From assembly GCA_003248315.1 (NCBI GenBank), contig QKWM01000004.1, positions 1,736,001 to 1,800,000 on the forward strand: a DNA stretch of 64,000 bases. Direction: 5' to 3'. The translations under genes and the position numbers were made by a program. Each line of letters starts with the position of its first letter. The stretch's first letter is position 1. Below are positions 21,947-31,900 of this stretch, one piece after another. Under the pieces are notes generated by a model, which was not told the DNA's origin, did no database searches, and was given only the letters and a program-made list of their open reading frames with translations. This DNA comes from Streptomyces sp. SW4 (lineage in GTDB: Bacteria; Actinomycetota; Actinomycetes; Streptomycetales; Streptomycetaceae).

Positions 21947-23335
21947 GTGAACACCGCCGCCCCTGTCCCGACGCCCACCACCCGGGCCCTGAGCTGGTGC
22001 CTGCACCTGCTGGTCGCCGGTCTGCTCGCCCTGTCCGCCGGGCGGGCCGTGACGGACGGCCGTCCGCACCCGGGGCGGTCGTGGCCGCGGCGGCCCTGTG
22101 CGGCCTGGTCTACGCGGCCGGGCCCGCCCTGCCGCGCGTGCGCCGCTCGCGGCGGGCCGCCGGGCTGTGGCTGGCCGCCGTGGGTGCCGGGTGGCTGGCG
22201 CTGCTGTCCCTGTCGCCCGACGGGGTGTGGGTGGCGTTCCCGCTGTACTTCCTCCAGCTGCACCTGCTGCCCCGCCGGCCGGACCGGCCGCGGTGGCGGC
22301 CACGGCGGCGGCCGCCGTCGCCGGCTACGCCCTGCACCAGGGCTCCTTCGGCGCGGCGATGGCGATCGGGCCGGCTCTCGGCGCCGCCGTGGCCGTGGCG
22401 GTGGTGCGGGGCTACCAGGCCCTGTACCGGGAGAGCGAGCGGCGCAGGCTGCTGATCGAGGAGCTGACGGCCACCCGTGCCGATCTGGACCGCGCCCAGC
22501 ACACCGCCGGGGTGCTGGCCGAGCGCGAGCGCCTGGCCCGGGAGATCCACGACACCCTCGCCCAGGGCCTGTCCAGCATCCAGCTGCTGCTGCGCGCGGC
22601 CGAACGCTCCCTGCCGCACGCTCCGGAGAGCGCCGCCCGCCATGTCGGCCAGGCCCGGCAGGCCGCCGTCGACAATCTCGCCGAGGCCCGCCGGTTCGTC
22701 GCCGCGCTGGCCCCGCCCGCGCTGGAGGGCACGACCCTCGCGGGCGCCCTGGAACGGCTGTGCGCCACCACCAGCTCCCGGCACCGGATCACCGCGCGGT
22801 TCCATGTCACCGGCGACCCGGTGCCGCTGCCGGCCGGGCACGAGGCCGCGCTGCTGCGCGTCGCCCAGTCCGCGCTCGCCAACACCGTCCGCCATGCCGG
22901 GGCCACCACCGCCGAGGTCACCCTCAGCCACCTCGGCGACCATGTCGCCGTGGACGTCGTCGACGACGGCCGCGGCTTCGACCCCGGCCGGCCGGCCGTC
23001 GCCGGCCGGGACCCGCGGGCCGGCGGCTTCGGGCTGGCCGCGATGCGGGCCCGGGTCGAGGCCCTCGGCGGCACCTTCACCGTCGAGTCGGCACCCGGAC
23101 ACGGCACCGCCCTGGCCGCCCAGCTGCCGCTCACCCGGTGGACGCCGGTTCACCGGTGGACGCCGGTTCACCGGTGGACGCCGGTTCACCGGTGGACGAC
23201 GTGGACGCCGGTTCGCCGGTGGACGACGTGGACGCCGGTTCGCCTGTGGACGTCGGCGCCTCGTCCCGGTCCCGGCCCGAGTCCGCGCCCCGGTCCCCGC
23301 ACGCATCCCGACCCGTCTCCGAGGCTCGCCCGTGA
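21947..23335 (+). CDS. NarL-type sensor histidine kinase with C-terminal VDAGSP repeats
   Basis: GTG start at 21947 ([17 protein letters not shown]), four or so N-terminal hydrophobic segments, HisKA_3 box [20 protein letters not shown], and HATPase motifs ([38 protein letters not shown]). A C-terminal tail encodes repeated [15 protein letters not shown] from 15- to 21-bp DNA repeats at 23137-23250. Apparent single-base deletions near 22078, near 22290 and 23137; the last is supported because the restored tail ends at a TGA that overlaps the regulator start (GTGA). Signal unknown. Confidence 0.88.
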   Translation: MNTAAPVPTPTTRALSWCLHLLVAGLLALSAGRAVTDGRPHPGRSWPRRPCAAWSTRPGPPCRACAARGGPPGCGWPPWVPGGWRCCPCRPTGCGWRSRCTSSSCTCCPAGRTGRGGGHGGGRRRRLRPAPGLLRRGDGDRAGSRRRRGRGGGAGLPGPVPGERAAQAADRGADGHPCRSGPRPAHRRGAGRARAPGPGDPRHPRPGPVQHPAAAARGRTLPAARSGERRPPCRPGPAGRRRQSRRGPPVRRRAGPARAGGHDPRGRPGTAVRHHQLPAPDHRAVPCHRRPGAAAGRARGRAAARRPVRARQHRPPCRGHHRRGHPQPPRRPCRRGRRRRRPRLRPRPAGRRRPGPAGRRLRAGRDAGPGRGPRRHLHRRVGTRTRHRPGRPAAAHPVDAGSPVDAGSPVDAGSPVDDVDAGSPVDDVDAGSPVDVGASSRSRPESAPRSPHASRPVSEARP

Positions 23336-23967
23336 CCGACACCGTCATCCGTCTGCTGCTGGCCGACGACCATCCCGTCGTACGGGCCGGGCTGCGTGCC
23401 GTGCTGGAGACCGAGCCCGGCATGGACGTGGTGGCCGAGGCCGCCACCGCCGAGGACGCCGTGGCCCGGGCCGCCCGCGGCGACGTCGACGTCGTCCTGA
23501 TGGACCTCCAGTTCGGCGGCGGGATGACCGGGGCCGAGGCCACCGCCGCGATCACGGCGCGCCCCGGCGCCCCCCGGGTGGTGATCGTCACGACCTACGG
23601 CACCGACGCCGACACGCTCCCCGCGATCGAGGCCGGTGCGACCGGCTACCTGCTCAAGGACGCCCCGCCCGAGGAGCTGGCGGCCGCCGTGCGCACGGCG
23701 GCGGCGGGCCGCACCGCGCTGGCCCCGGCCGTCGCGGACCGGCTGATGAACCGGCTGCGCACCCCCGGCACCGCCCTCACCCGGCGCGAGACCGAGGTGC
23801 TGGCCCTGGTCGCCGCGGGCCTGTCCAACCAGGCCGTCGGCGCCCGGCTGCATCTCACTGAGGGGACGGTCAAGTCCCATCTGACCCGCATCTACACCAA
23901 GCTCGGCGTCGACTCGCGCACCGCCGCCGTCGCCGCCGCCATGGAGCTGGGCCTCATCCGCAGATGA
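23332..23967 (+). CDS. LuxR/NarL-family response regulator
   Basis: Starts GTG at 23332 ([20 protein letters not shown]), overlapping the kinase stop. Receiver with phospho-acceptor Asp in [11 protein letters not shown], and C-terminal LuxR HTH ([36 protein letters not shown]). 211 residues, intact. Likely controls the divergent ABC transporter, judged only from position. Confidence 0.94.
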   Translation: MTDTVIRLLLADDHPVVRAGLRAVLETEPGMDVVAEAATAEDAVARAARGDVDVVLMDLQFGGGMTGAEATAAITARPGAPRVVIVTTYGTDADTLPAIEAGATGYLLKDAPPEELAAAVRTAAAGRTALAPAVADRLMNRLRTPGTALTRRETEVLALVAAGLSNQAVGARLHLTEGTVKSHLTRIYTKLGVDSRTAAVAAAMELGLIRR

Positions 23968-23995
23968 CCGGCCCGCGCGCGGACGCGCGGGCCGG
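23968..23995. terminator. Perfect 12-bp hairpin immediately after the response regulator stop
   Basis: CCGGCCCGCGCG, loop CGGA, CGCGCGGGCCGG, starting at the base after the TGA. It lies between convergent genes and could serve both strands. Confidence 0.75.
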
Positions 23996-24001
23996 AAGGC
24001 C

Positions 24002-25597
24002 TCACACCGCCTCGCTCACCGGCGTCCTCTCCGGCACCGTCCCGTCACCGGGCCCGTCCGCCGCCTTCGGTCCCGCTCCCTTGAGCGGCACCTCGACGAC
24101 GAACACGGCCGCCACCAGCGCGAGCACGGCGACCGCCGCGCCCAGCAGGAAGGCCCCGTGGGTACCGGCCGACACGGCGTGCTCGTACGCCTCCCGGACG
24201 GCTTCCGGCAGCCTGGCCAGGCTCGGCCCGTCCAGCTGCGCGGACCGCTCGGTCACCGACGAGCCCGGCGCACCGGCCCGCTCGGCCATGACGTCCTGGA
24301 CCCGGTGGTTGAACACCGCACCCATGATCGCGACCCCGAAGGAGGCGCCGAGGGTGCGGAAGAGGGTGGTGGAGGAGGAGGCCACGCCCATGTCCGCGGG
24401 ATCCACGCTGTTCTGCGCCACGAGCATGGTGATCTGCATCAGGCAGCCCATACCGAGGCCCACCACGGCCATGTACACGCCGGAGGTGAGGCGCGAGGTG
24501 TCCGTGTCCATCAGCGACAGCAGGTACAGGCCGAGGACCATCAGCGCGGCACCGGCGACCGGGAAGACCTTGTAGCGGCCGGTGTCGGTGGTCACCCGGC
24601 CCGCGACCATGGACGTGACGAGCATGGCGCCCAGCATCGGCAGGAGCAGCAGCCCGGAGTTGGTCGCGGAGGCGCCCTGCACCGCCTGCTGGTACAGCGG
24701 CAGGAAGAGAGTGGCGCCGAACATCACGAAGCCGGCGATGAACCCGATCAGGGACATCAGCGTGAAGTTGCGGCTGCGGAAGATGTGCAGCGGCACGATC
24801 GGCTCGGCGGCCCTGGACTGCCAGAACACGAAGCCGACCAGCGCGGCGACGCCGATGGCGATCAGCTCCATGATCCGCGTGGAGGTCCAGGCGTACTCGG
24901 TGCCGCCCCACGTGGTGACCAGCACCACCGCGGTGATGCCGACGGTGAGCAGGACGGCGCCGAAGTAGTCGATGCGGGCCCGGGCGCGCTTCTTCGGCAG
25001 GTGCAGGACGGCGCCGACGGCGAGCAGCGCGACCGCGCCGAGCGGCAGGTTGATGTAGAAGGCCCAGCGCCAGCCCCAGTGGTCGGTGATGGTGCCGCCG
25101 ACCAGCGGGCCGCCGATCATCGCCAGCGCCATCACGCCGGCGATCATGCCCTGGTACCGCCCGCGTTCGCGCGGCGGGATCAGGTCGCCGATGATCGCCA
25201 TGACGCCCACCATCAGGCCGCCGGCACCGAGGCCCTGCACCGCCCGGAAGCCGATGAGCTGGCCCATGTCCTGGGCCATGCCGCTGAGCGCGGAGCCGAT
25301 CAGGAAGATCACGATCGACGTCAGGAACGAGCCCTTGCGGCCGTACATGTCGCCGAGCTTGCCCCACAGCGGGGTGGAGGCGGCGGTGGCGAGGGTGTAG
25401 GCGGTCACCACCCAGGAGAGGTGTTCGAGCCCGCCCAGCTCCCCGACGATCGTCGGCATCGCGGTGCCGATGATCATGTTGTCCAGCATCGCGAGCATCA
25501 TCGCGATCATGAGGGCGAGCAGGACGACCCGCACGCTCCTCGGCTGTTTTCCGGTGTCGTCCCGCTCGACGGCACCGCCGTTCGGCGCGTCAGCCAT
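24002..25597 (-). CDS. MFS drug-efflux transporter, DHA2 (14-TM) type
   Basis: A 531-residue exporter with about 14 hydrophobic helices. Motif A-type GKLGDMYGRKG follows TM2, motif C-type GPLVGGTITDHWGWRWAFY marks a drug:proton antiporter, and LDNMIIGTAMPTIVGELGG matches the DHA2 N-terminus. Start ATG at 25597 (MADAPNGGAVERDD). Divergently arranged with a TetR regulator across a gap holding two operator-like palindromes, so induction by a drug or metabolite via TetR release is likely. Substrate unknown. Intact. Confidence 0.94.
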   Translation of the reverse strand: MADAPNGGAVERDDTGKQPRSVRVVLLALMIAMMLAMLDNMIIGTAMPTIVGELGGLEHLSWVVTAYTLATAASTPLWGKLGDMYGRKGSFLTSIVIFLIGSALSGMAQDMGQLIGFRAVQGLGAGGLMVGVMAIIGDLIPPRERGRYQGMIAGVMALAMIGGPLVGGTITDHWGWRWAFYINLPLGAVALLAVGAVLHLPKKRARARIDYFGAVLLTVGITAVVLVTTWGGTEYAWTSTRIMELIAIGVAALVGFVFWQSRAAEPIVPLHIFRSRNFTLMSLIGFIAGFVMFGATLFLPLYQQAVQGASATNSGLLLLPMLGAMLVTSMVAGRVTTDTGRYKVFPVAGAALMVLGLYLLSLMDTDTSRLTSGVYMAVVGLGMGCLMQITMLVAQNSVDPADMGVASSSTTLFRTLGASFGVAIMGAVFNHRVQDVMAERAGAPGSSVTERSAQLDGPSLARLPEAVREAYEHAVSAGTHGAFLLGAAVAVLALVAAVFVVEVPLKGAGPKAADGPGDGTVPERTPVSEAV

Positions 25598-25656
25598 CCC
25601 TGCGCTCCCCCATCCGCTCCGGCCGGGCCGGCACCGCTGCGGCCGCATCGCCGCTT

Positions 25657-25720
25657 ACTTGCCGACCGGCTAGTTCACTACACTCGGGAAGGTAGACGCC
25701 GTACTAGCCGGGCGTCAAGT
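25657..25720. promoter_or_regulatory. Twin TetR-type operators in the MFS/TetR divergent promoter
   Basis: Two 18-bp imperfect palindromes, ACTTGCCGACCGGCTAGT (25657-25674) and ACTAGCCGGGCGTCAAGT (25703-25720), are near-exact reverse complements of each other with 46 bp between centres. Each is of the usual TetR operator length. Together they flank the promoter area between the exporter and its regulator. Confidence 0.75.
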
Positions 25721-25762
25721 AAGTTTTCGTGGGGCGCGCGGCGTAGGAGGATGGGCGGCACG

Positions 25763-26350
25763 ATGGACGGCAGCAAGCAGCGGCGCCGCGGGGACACCCG
25801 CCAGCGCATCCAGGACGTGGCGCTCGAGCTCTTCGCCGAGCAGGGGTACGAGAAGACCTCGCTGCGCGAGATCGCCGAGCGCCTTCAGGTCACCAAGGCC
25901 GCGCTGTACTACCACTTCAAGACCAAGGAAGAGATCCTGGTCGGCATCTTCGAGGACCTCTCGAAGCCGATCGAGGACCTGGTCGAGTGGGGCCGCCGGC
26001 AGCCGCACACCCTGGAGACCAAACAGGAGATCATCCGCCGCTACAGCGACGCCCTGGCGGACGCCGCCCCGCTCTTCCGGTTCATGCACGACAACCAGGC
26101 GACGGTGCGGGAGCTGCGGATCGGCGAGATGTTCAAGGAGCGGGTGCTCGGCCTGAAGGACATCCTCATCGACCCGGAAGCGGACCTGGTCGACCAGGTC
26201 CGCTGCGTCAGTGCGCTGTTCACTTTGCACGCCGGGCTGTTCGTCCTGCACGACCTGGAGGCCGACCCCGAGAAGAAGCGCGAGGCCGTTCTCGAGGTCG
26301 CCACCGACCTGGTCACCCGTGCGCACCGGGGCGGAGCGCGGCACCCCTAG
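25763..26350 (+). CDS. TetR-family regulator of the adjacent MFS exporter
   Basis: About 195 residues with an N-terminal TetR HTH (TRQRIQDVALELFAEQGYEK, then SLREIAERLQVTKAALYYHF) and a helical ligand-binding domain. An ATG at 25751 abuts the AGGAGG site directly, so the ATG at 25763 (MDGSKQRRRGDTR) is the better start. Likely autoregulatory and repressor of the divergent exporter through the operators at 25657-25720. Intact. Confidence 0.93.
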   Translation: MDGSKQRRRGDTRQRIQDVALELFAEQGYEKTSLREIAERLQVTKAALYYHFKTKEEILVGIFEDLSKPIEDLVEWGRRQPHTLETKQEIIRRYSDALADAAPLFRFMHDNQATVRELRIGEMFKERVLGLKDILIDPEADLVDQVRCVSALFTLHAGLFVLHDLEADPEKKREAVLEVATDLVTRAHRGGARHP

Positions 26351-26385
26351 GAATCCCGCCGGGGTGCTCCCCTGGGAAGTCACCG

Positions 26386-26407
26386 GGGTGCTCCCCGGGG
26401 AGCACCC
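26386..26407. terminator. 22-bp perfect palindrome between convergent genes
   Basis: GGGTGCTCCCC followed directly by GGGGAGCACCC, between the TetR gene and the convergent M23 peptidase gene. A related copy of the left arm lies 20-30 bases upstream. Confidence 0.7.
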
Positions 26408-26422
26408 GTGGGCGTAGGCCCG

Positions 26423-27130
26423 TCAGACGGTCACGCCCTTGGAGCGCAGGAAGGCGACCGGGTCCACGGCCGAGCCGTAGTTCGGGGTGGTGCGGATCTC
26501 GAAGTGCAGGTGCGGCCCGCTGGAGTTGCCGGTGTTGCCGGACTTGGCGATGTGCTGGCCGGTCTTCACGATCTGGCCGACCTTCACGTCGACCTTCGAC
26601 AGGTGCGCGTACTGGGAGTACGTGCCGTTGCCGTGCTTGATCACGATGGCGTTGCCGTAGGCGGGGCCGTCACCGGCGCCGTTCGGGCCGGCCTTGACGA
26701 CGGTGCCGCCGTGGGTGGCGACCACGTTGGTGCCGACCGGCACCGCGAAGTCCTGGCCGCTGTGCTTGGACGCCCACATGCCGCCGTTCTGCGCGAAGCT
26801 CGCGGTGAGCGTGTACTTCTTGACCGGGTCGACCCAGGACGCGGCCTTCTTCTTGGCGGCGGCCTTCTTGGCGGCGGCGGTCTTCTTCGCGCTCGCGGCC
26901 TTCTCCGCCTTGGCGGCCTTCGCGGCCTCGGCGGCCTTGGCCTGGGCGGCGGCCTGCGCCTCGACGGCGTGCGCGGTGGCGGACGCGCTGGTGGAGGCCG
27001 CCGTGGTGTCGACGGCGGCCGCGACCCCGGCTCCCAGAGCGACCGACGTGCCGAGACCGGCGGCCATCACGGCAGCGCGGGTGCGGAGGGTGGTCGGACG
27101 GGAGATGCGGGACGTGACACGCGAGAACAT
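26423..27130 (-). CDS. Secreted M23-family peptidoglycan endopeptidase
   Basis: 235 residues. The N-terminal signal segment (AAVMAAGLGTSVALGAGVAAA) is followed by an Ala/Lys-rich helical linker (about residues 55-95) and a C-terminal M23 (LytM) domain with zinc ligands in HSGQDFAVP and PHLHFEIR. Predicted to cut peptidoglycan cross-links outside the cell. ATG at 27130 (MFSRVTSRISR) with GAGG upstream. Convergent to the TetR gene; divergent from a secreted phosphatase. Intact. Confidence 0.93.
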   Translation of the reverse strand: MFSRVTSRISRPTTLRTRAAVMAAGLGTSVALGAGVAAAVDTTAASTSASATAHAVEAQAAAQAKAAEAAKAAKAEKAASAKKTAAAKKAAAKKKAASWVDPVKKYTLTASFAQNGGMWASKHSGQDFAVPVGTNVVATHGGTVVKAGPNGAGDGPAYGNAIVIKHGNGTYSQYAHLSKVDVKVGQIVKTGQHIAKSGNTGNSSGPHLHFEIRTTPNYGSAVDPVAFLRSKGVTV

Positions 27131-27636
27131 TCGAACCTCATGGGGACGGGAGCACAGGAACGCCCATCCGGGAGACGCACAGGCGTTCGCCGGGCGGGCC
27201 TCACCTTGGTAACCCGATCGGTCGTAACCGCACAAAGGTGTGACCTACGACGACATGTAGTACTTCATCACCAAACTTCACGCGGCTCGACAGAGCGCTC
27301 ATTCCGGACAGACCAGCTCAGAGCACCGGGTTCCGCCCGTCTCAGTGGAGGGATATGCCCGATTTCGTAGTTCTCGCCCGTTCTCCTATTCCGCGTAGTA
27401 CGTGACGCACGTCCTGTGCGGCACATCACCGGCGGGCGCCCGGCGGGGCCGTCCGGATGTGACCGGGGCTACTGGATCCACCCGCCCCGACCCCTCACCG
27501 CACCCGCAGCCCGGGCCCGGATGACAACTGGTCAGTAACCCAATCGTTGCCGTTCGGCCACTTGTTGACGCGAGCATGCCCGCGACACCGTGATGCCGTC
27601 AGGCATCCGCGCAGGCATGAGAGGACGCCACCCCCC
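27131..27636. other. 506-bp divergent intergenic region (M23 peptidase / acid phosphatase)
   Basis: No coding sequence seen. On the plus strand, two GTAAC direct repeats lie at 27209-27213 and 27224-27228, 15 bp start to start, about 80-100 bp upstream of the M23 start. Lower GC than neighbouring DNA at 27225-27420 is consistent with two promoters. Nothing else recognised. Confidence 0.5.
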
Positions 27637-28290
27637 ATGACCGGACAGAACGGACCGACCAGACAGCCCGGGCGCGCCTGGAAGCGGGCCCTCGGCACCG
27701 CCGCCGTCACCGGCGCCGTGCTCACCCTCGCGGTCGCGCCCGCCGAAGCGGACACGGCCTCGCCCGCCCCGGCCCCGGCCGTCACCGCCGCGGCCGACGT
27801 CGACTACGACACCTGGCAGCGGGACTGCCGGGCCGTGATGGACCGGGCGATGCCCTATCTGAAGGAGCGCATCGCCGACGCCCGGCCCGGCGAGAAGCAG
27901 GCCATCGTCCTCGACATCGACAACACCTCGCTGGAGACCGACTTCGGCTTCAGCTACCCGCAGCCCGCCAACGCGCCCGTGCTGGAGGCCGCCCGGTACG
28001 CCCAGGAGCGCGGTGTCGCCCTCTTCTTCGTGACCGCCCGCCCGGGGGTCATCTACCACCCCACCGAGTGGAACCTCGACCACGCCGGCTACGAGTCCTC
28101 CGGCCTGTACGTCCGCGGCTTCTTCGACCTGTTCAAGAACGTCGCCGACTACAAGACCGCCCAGCGCGTGGACATCGAGTCGAAGGGCTACACGATCATC
28201 GCGAACATCGGCAACAGCGCCACCGACCTCTCGGGCGGCCATGCCGAGAAGACGTTCAAGCTGCCGGACTACGACGGACAGCTGTCGTAG
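27637..28290 (+). CDS. Secreted HAD-superfamily class B acid phosphatase-like protein
   Basis: 217 residues. Signal peptide (WKRALGTAAVTGAVLTLAVAPAEA), then an HAD phosphatase domain: motif I VLDIDNTSLETD (nucleophile Asp and acid/base Asp), motif II FFVTARPG, and motif IV-like IIANIGNSATDLSGG. Matches the acid phosphatase B/plant vegetative storage type. Likely releases phosphate outside the cell. ATG at 27637; followed by a strong terminator. Intact. Confidence 0.93.
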   Translation: MTGQNGPTRQPGRAWKRALGTAAVTGAVLTLAVAPAEADTASPAPAPAVTAAADVDYDTWQRDCRAVMDRAMPYLKERIADARPGEKQAIVLDIDNTSLETDFGFSYPQPANAPVLEAARYAQERGVALFFVTARPGVIYHPTEWNLDHAGYESSGLYVRGFFDLFKNVADYKTAQRVDIESKGYTIIANIGNSATDLSGGHAEKTFKLPDYDGQLS

Positions 28291-28304
28291 GACGAGGCCG
28301 GGTA

Positions 28305-28347
28305 CGGGAGCGGGCCGGTGGGCTGGACTGCCACCGGCCCGCTCCCG
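28305..28347. terminator. Perfect 17-bp hairpin after the acid phosphatase gene
   Basis: CGGGAGCGGGCCGGTGG, 9-base loop, CCACCGGCCCGCTCCCG. It starts 14 bases after the stop. The right arm is also the start of a 24-bp direct repeat series. Confidence 0.85.
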
Positions 28348-28401
28348 CGTTTCCCGGCCGGCCCGCTCCCGCATTTCCCGGCCGGGCCGCTCCCGTGTTC
28401 C
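28334..28401. repeat. 24-bp direct repeats downstream of the phosphatase terminator
   Basis: Units beginning CCGGCCCGCTCCCG at 28334 and 28358, differing at two positions, and a third degenerate copy at 28382 (CCGGGCCGCTCCCG). The repeats reuse the terminator arm sequence, suggesting slippage duplication. Confidence 0.75.
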
Positions 28402-28523
28402 GCGCACCGCTCCCCGCGTTGTGCGCACCGGTCGGCCGGCGCACGTGGGACCGGTCCCGCAACCACCACCACGGAAGGGCGAAGCGACGTAAAATTCAGG
28501 GGAGTTGAGAGACGGGGGAAGCC

Positions 28524-28900
28524 ATGGACACCGCTCACGAACACGCCTTCGACGGCATCGAACTCGCCGACGCCATCGCCTCCGTGCGGGACCAGCTCAC
28601 CGACGCCGCCGCCCGCGCCACCGGACAGCCGCTCTCCTTCGAAGTCGGCTCCATCGAGATGGAGTTCACCGTGGAGCTGCGCAAGGACGTGAAGGCCGGC
28701 GGCAGGATCAAGGCCCTGGTGGTCGAGGCGGGAGCGGACGCCGGGCGCAGCACGGGCCGCACCCACCGCGTCGCCTTCACCCTCACCCCGCGCGACGCCG
28801 CCACCCGCGAGGCCTGGCTCGTCGGCAACCACGACCGGGCAGCACCGAGGGCTTCGGCCAGGAGCCGGCGGTCCCCCACCCCCAGCGCCCCACCCGGTGA
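28524..28900 (+). CDS. Trypco2-type (trypsin-co-occurring domain) protein
   Basis: A small protein of about 125 residues starting MDTAHEHAFDGIELADAIAS, with a helix then beta strands (LSFEVGSIEMEFTVELRKD, RIKALVVEAG, HRVAFTLTPRD). This matches my recollection of the trypco2 family encoded next to trypsin-like/NACHT proteins. An apparent missing G near 28838 shifts the frame; restored, it reads NHDRGSTEGFGQEPAVPHPQ and ends at a TGA overlapping the next start (GTGA). It is therefore coupled to the protease-NACHT gene and is a likely partner or regulator. GGGGGAAGCC precedes the ATG. Confidence 0.75.
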
Positions 28901-31900
28901 TCGCCACCGACAGCCCGGCGGCCCGGGCCGTGGTGGTGCTCGGAGACCGGCAGGGCAGCGGCGTCGCCCTCAACAGACACCTGGTGCTGACCTGCGCCCA
29001 TGTCGTCGGCGCCACGACCGCGCCGGAGGTCGCGCATCCCCGGTGCGCCGACCGCACCACCGCCCAGGTGGTCTGGTCGGACGCGGGACTGGACGCGGCC
29101 CTGCTGCTCACGGCGGACGAGCTGCCGTGCTCCGGGCACGTGCGGGTCGGCCACCTCGCCACGGAGCACGCCCTCCCGGACTGCGAGATCATCGGCTACC
29201 CCGACATCCAGCGGCGGGGCGGGACCGGGCTCGCCACCGACCAGTTCACCGGCCGGGTGCTGCCCGCCGCCGCCCGCCCCCGCACGGTCCTCACCTTCTC
29301 CTTCGACCGGTCCCCGCCGACGAGGGCCCCGCCCAGGGACCCAGCCCACTGGCGGGACTGTCCGGCGCGCCCGTCTTCGCCGGCGACGTCCTGCTCGGCA
29401 TCGTCAGCTCGATCCCCCGCGGCCGCGGCCATCTGCGCGCGGAGGGCGTCCCGGTGTCCCACCTGTCCGCGCTGCCGTACGACCTCCCGGAATCCGAACC
29501 GGTCACCCGGCACCATCCGCAGGACAGCGCCTACGAGCGCGACTACGCCCACGCCGTCGGCATCGCCTTCCGCAAGATGCGAATCTTCGGCCTGGACGAC
29601 CTCAACCGCCGCGAGGCCGAGTGGGACCTCGGCTCCGCCTATCTGAGCCTGGAGGCCGCCCCGCGCCTGTCCGAGTCCGCCGCGCGCAACCTGGACACGG
29701 CGACCACCCGGCAGCCCTTCTCCGTGACGAGCCGCGCCCCGCAGCGCATCGACACGCTGCTGGCCACCCGCTCCCGGGTGCTGGTCCGCGGGGACGCCGG
29801 CGCCGGCAAGACCACCCTGCTGTGGTGGCTCGCCGCGCAGACGGCCGCCGGCACGGTCAGCGTCGACCTCGCCGGGCTGAAGGGCCTCGTCCCCTTCGTC
29901 GTCCCGCTGCGCACCCTGCGCGCCCGCAACAGCGCCTTCCCCTCCCCGCCGGGCTTCCGCACGCCGCGCCGCTGGTCGTCGACGAGCCGCCCGACGGCTG
30001 GGCCGGCCGGGTACTGGAGGCGGGACGTGCGCTGCTTCTCGTGGACGGCCTGGACGAGATCCCGCAGGCCGACCGGGAGGAAGCCCACCGCTGGCTGTCC
30101 GCGCTGCTCGCCCGCTATCCGCGCACCCGCTGCGTCGCCACCGTGCGCCCGCTGGCCGTCGAGCCCGACTGGCTGGAGGAGGAGCGGTTCGAGGAACTGC
30201 GCCTGCTGCCCATGCGGGACGACGACATCCAGACGTTCGTGGCCTGCTGGCACCGCGCCGCCCGGCTGGACGACGACGACCACGAACTGCTCGGCGAGCT
30301 GGAACGCGACCTCGCCCAGCAGTTCCGGCACAACGCCGCCCTGCGCGATCTCGCGCGCACCCCCCTGCTCTGCGCGGTGATCTGCGCCCTGCACCGCCGG
30401 CACCAGGGATTCCTGCCCGAGACCCGGTTCAAGCTCTACCGGTCGACCCTGGAGATGATGCTCGGCCACCGGGACCGGCGGCGCCGGGTGGACTCCCCCG
30501 ACGGCATCACCATGAGCGTGGAGGAACACCAGCAGATCCTCCAGCGGATCGCGGTCTGGCTGGTGCGCTGCGGCCAGTCGGAGTTCACCCGCCAGGAGGC
30601 CCGGCCCCAGCTGGAGACGGCGCTCGCGGGCATGGAACGGGTACGCGACCAGGGCGGCCCCGACGCCGTCCTCACCCACCTGCTCAACCGCTCCGGCCTG
30701 CTCCAGCAGCGCGGCGACGGCTCCTACCAGTTCATCCACCGCACCTTCCAGGACTTCCTCGCCGCCAAGGAACTGGTCGAGAGCAACTCGCTGCGGGAAC
30801 TGGTGCGCAACGCCGACGACGTGCTGTGGCAGGACGTCGTCCTGCTCGCCTCCGGGCACTGCCGGCGCGAGGAGATCGGCGACCTGCTGACCGGGCTGCT
30901 GGCCCGGGCCGACGCGGCGCGGACCCCGCCCCGGCTGCGGATGCAGCTGCACGTGCTGGCCGCGCTGTGCGCCCAGCACGCGGCCTGGCTCCAGGCCGAA
31001 CTCCAGGAGCGGATCCGGGACCGCGTCGCCGCCCTGCTCGCCTCCCTCACCCTCACCGACGTGCCCCAGGTCGCACGGCTCGGCTCCTACGTCCTGCGGC
31101 TGCTGCCGGATCCGGAGCGGCTCGAGGGGCACCGGCTCGAGGCGGTCGCCGAACTGGTCGGCCGGGTGGGCGGCGCGGAGGCCCTCGGCTACGCGCAGCG
31201 GCTCGTCGCGCTGCCGGAACTGCCGAGGGCGGTCCATCTGAGACTGACGCAGTCCTGGAGCAACTTCCCGCTCGCCGAGTACGCCCGCTCGGTGCTCAGC
31301 CGCGTACCGCCCCGCTACACGCTGCCCGTCAGCGCCCGTGAACAGCTCCCGCTGCTCGGTGGTCTGCCGGCGGCCGAGCGGCTCGCGCTCAGCGGCGCGT
31401 TCACCTCCGCGGAACTGGCCACGACCGAGCTGCCCGCACTGCGCAGGCTGCGCCTGGAGCGGCTGCCCGCGCTGGAGGACCTGGACTTCCTGCGCCGGCA
31501 CGGCCGGGTGCTGGAGCTGCTGAACGTGTCGCCGAGCCTGCCGGCGCTGAAGGACGTCGCCGCCCTGGCCGAGCTGCCCGCGCTGACCACGCTGTCGCTG
31601 CGTGCGCCGCTCCAGCCGGAGGCGCTGGGACAGCTGGCGCGGGTCCCGGCCCTCACCTCGCTCATCCTCTCCACCCCGCACCTGACCTCGGTGGGGACGT
31701 GCCCGTGCACCGGGGGGTGACCCGGCTCGCCCTGTGGAGCCAGCGGCTCATCGCGGCCCGCGGCATCGAGGCATGGGAGTCGCTGACCACGATCGTCCTG
31801 CCCCTGCCGCTGAGCGCCGCGGAGTTCTGGGCGGCCGTCCGCGCCTCCCCGGGATCACCGACGTCCGGACCAACGCCCAGTCGCCCGCGCAGCTCCTGCG

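Noticed and set aside
27131..27260. Possible ydaO (c-di-AMP) riboswitch before the M23 peptidase, tempting because disA is in the window
   Set aside because: I could not find the conserved GGGGGA/ACCC-type core or the paired helices expected for ydaO; only a GTAAC repeat is visible.
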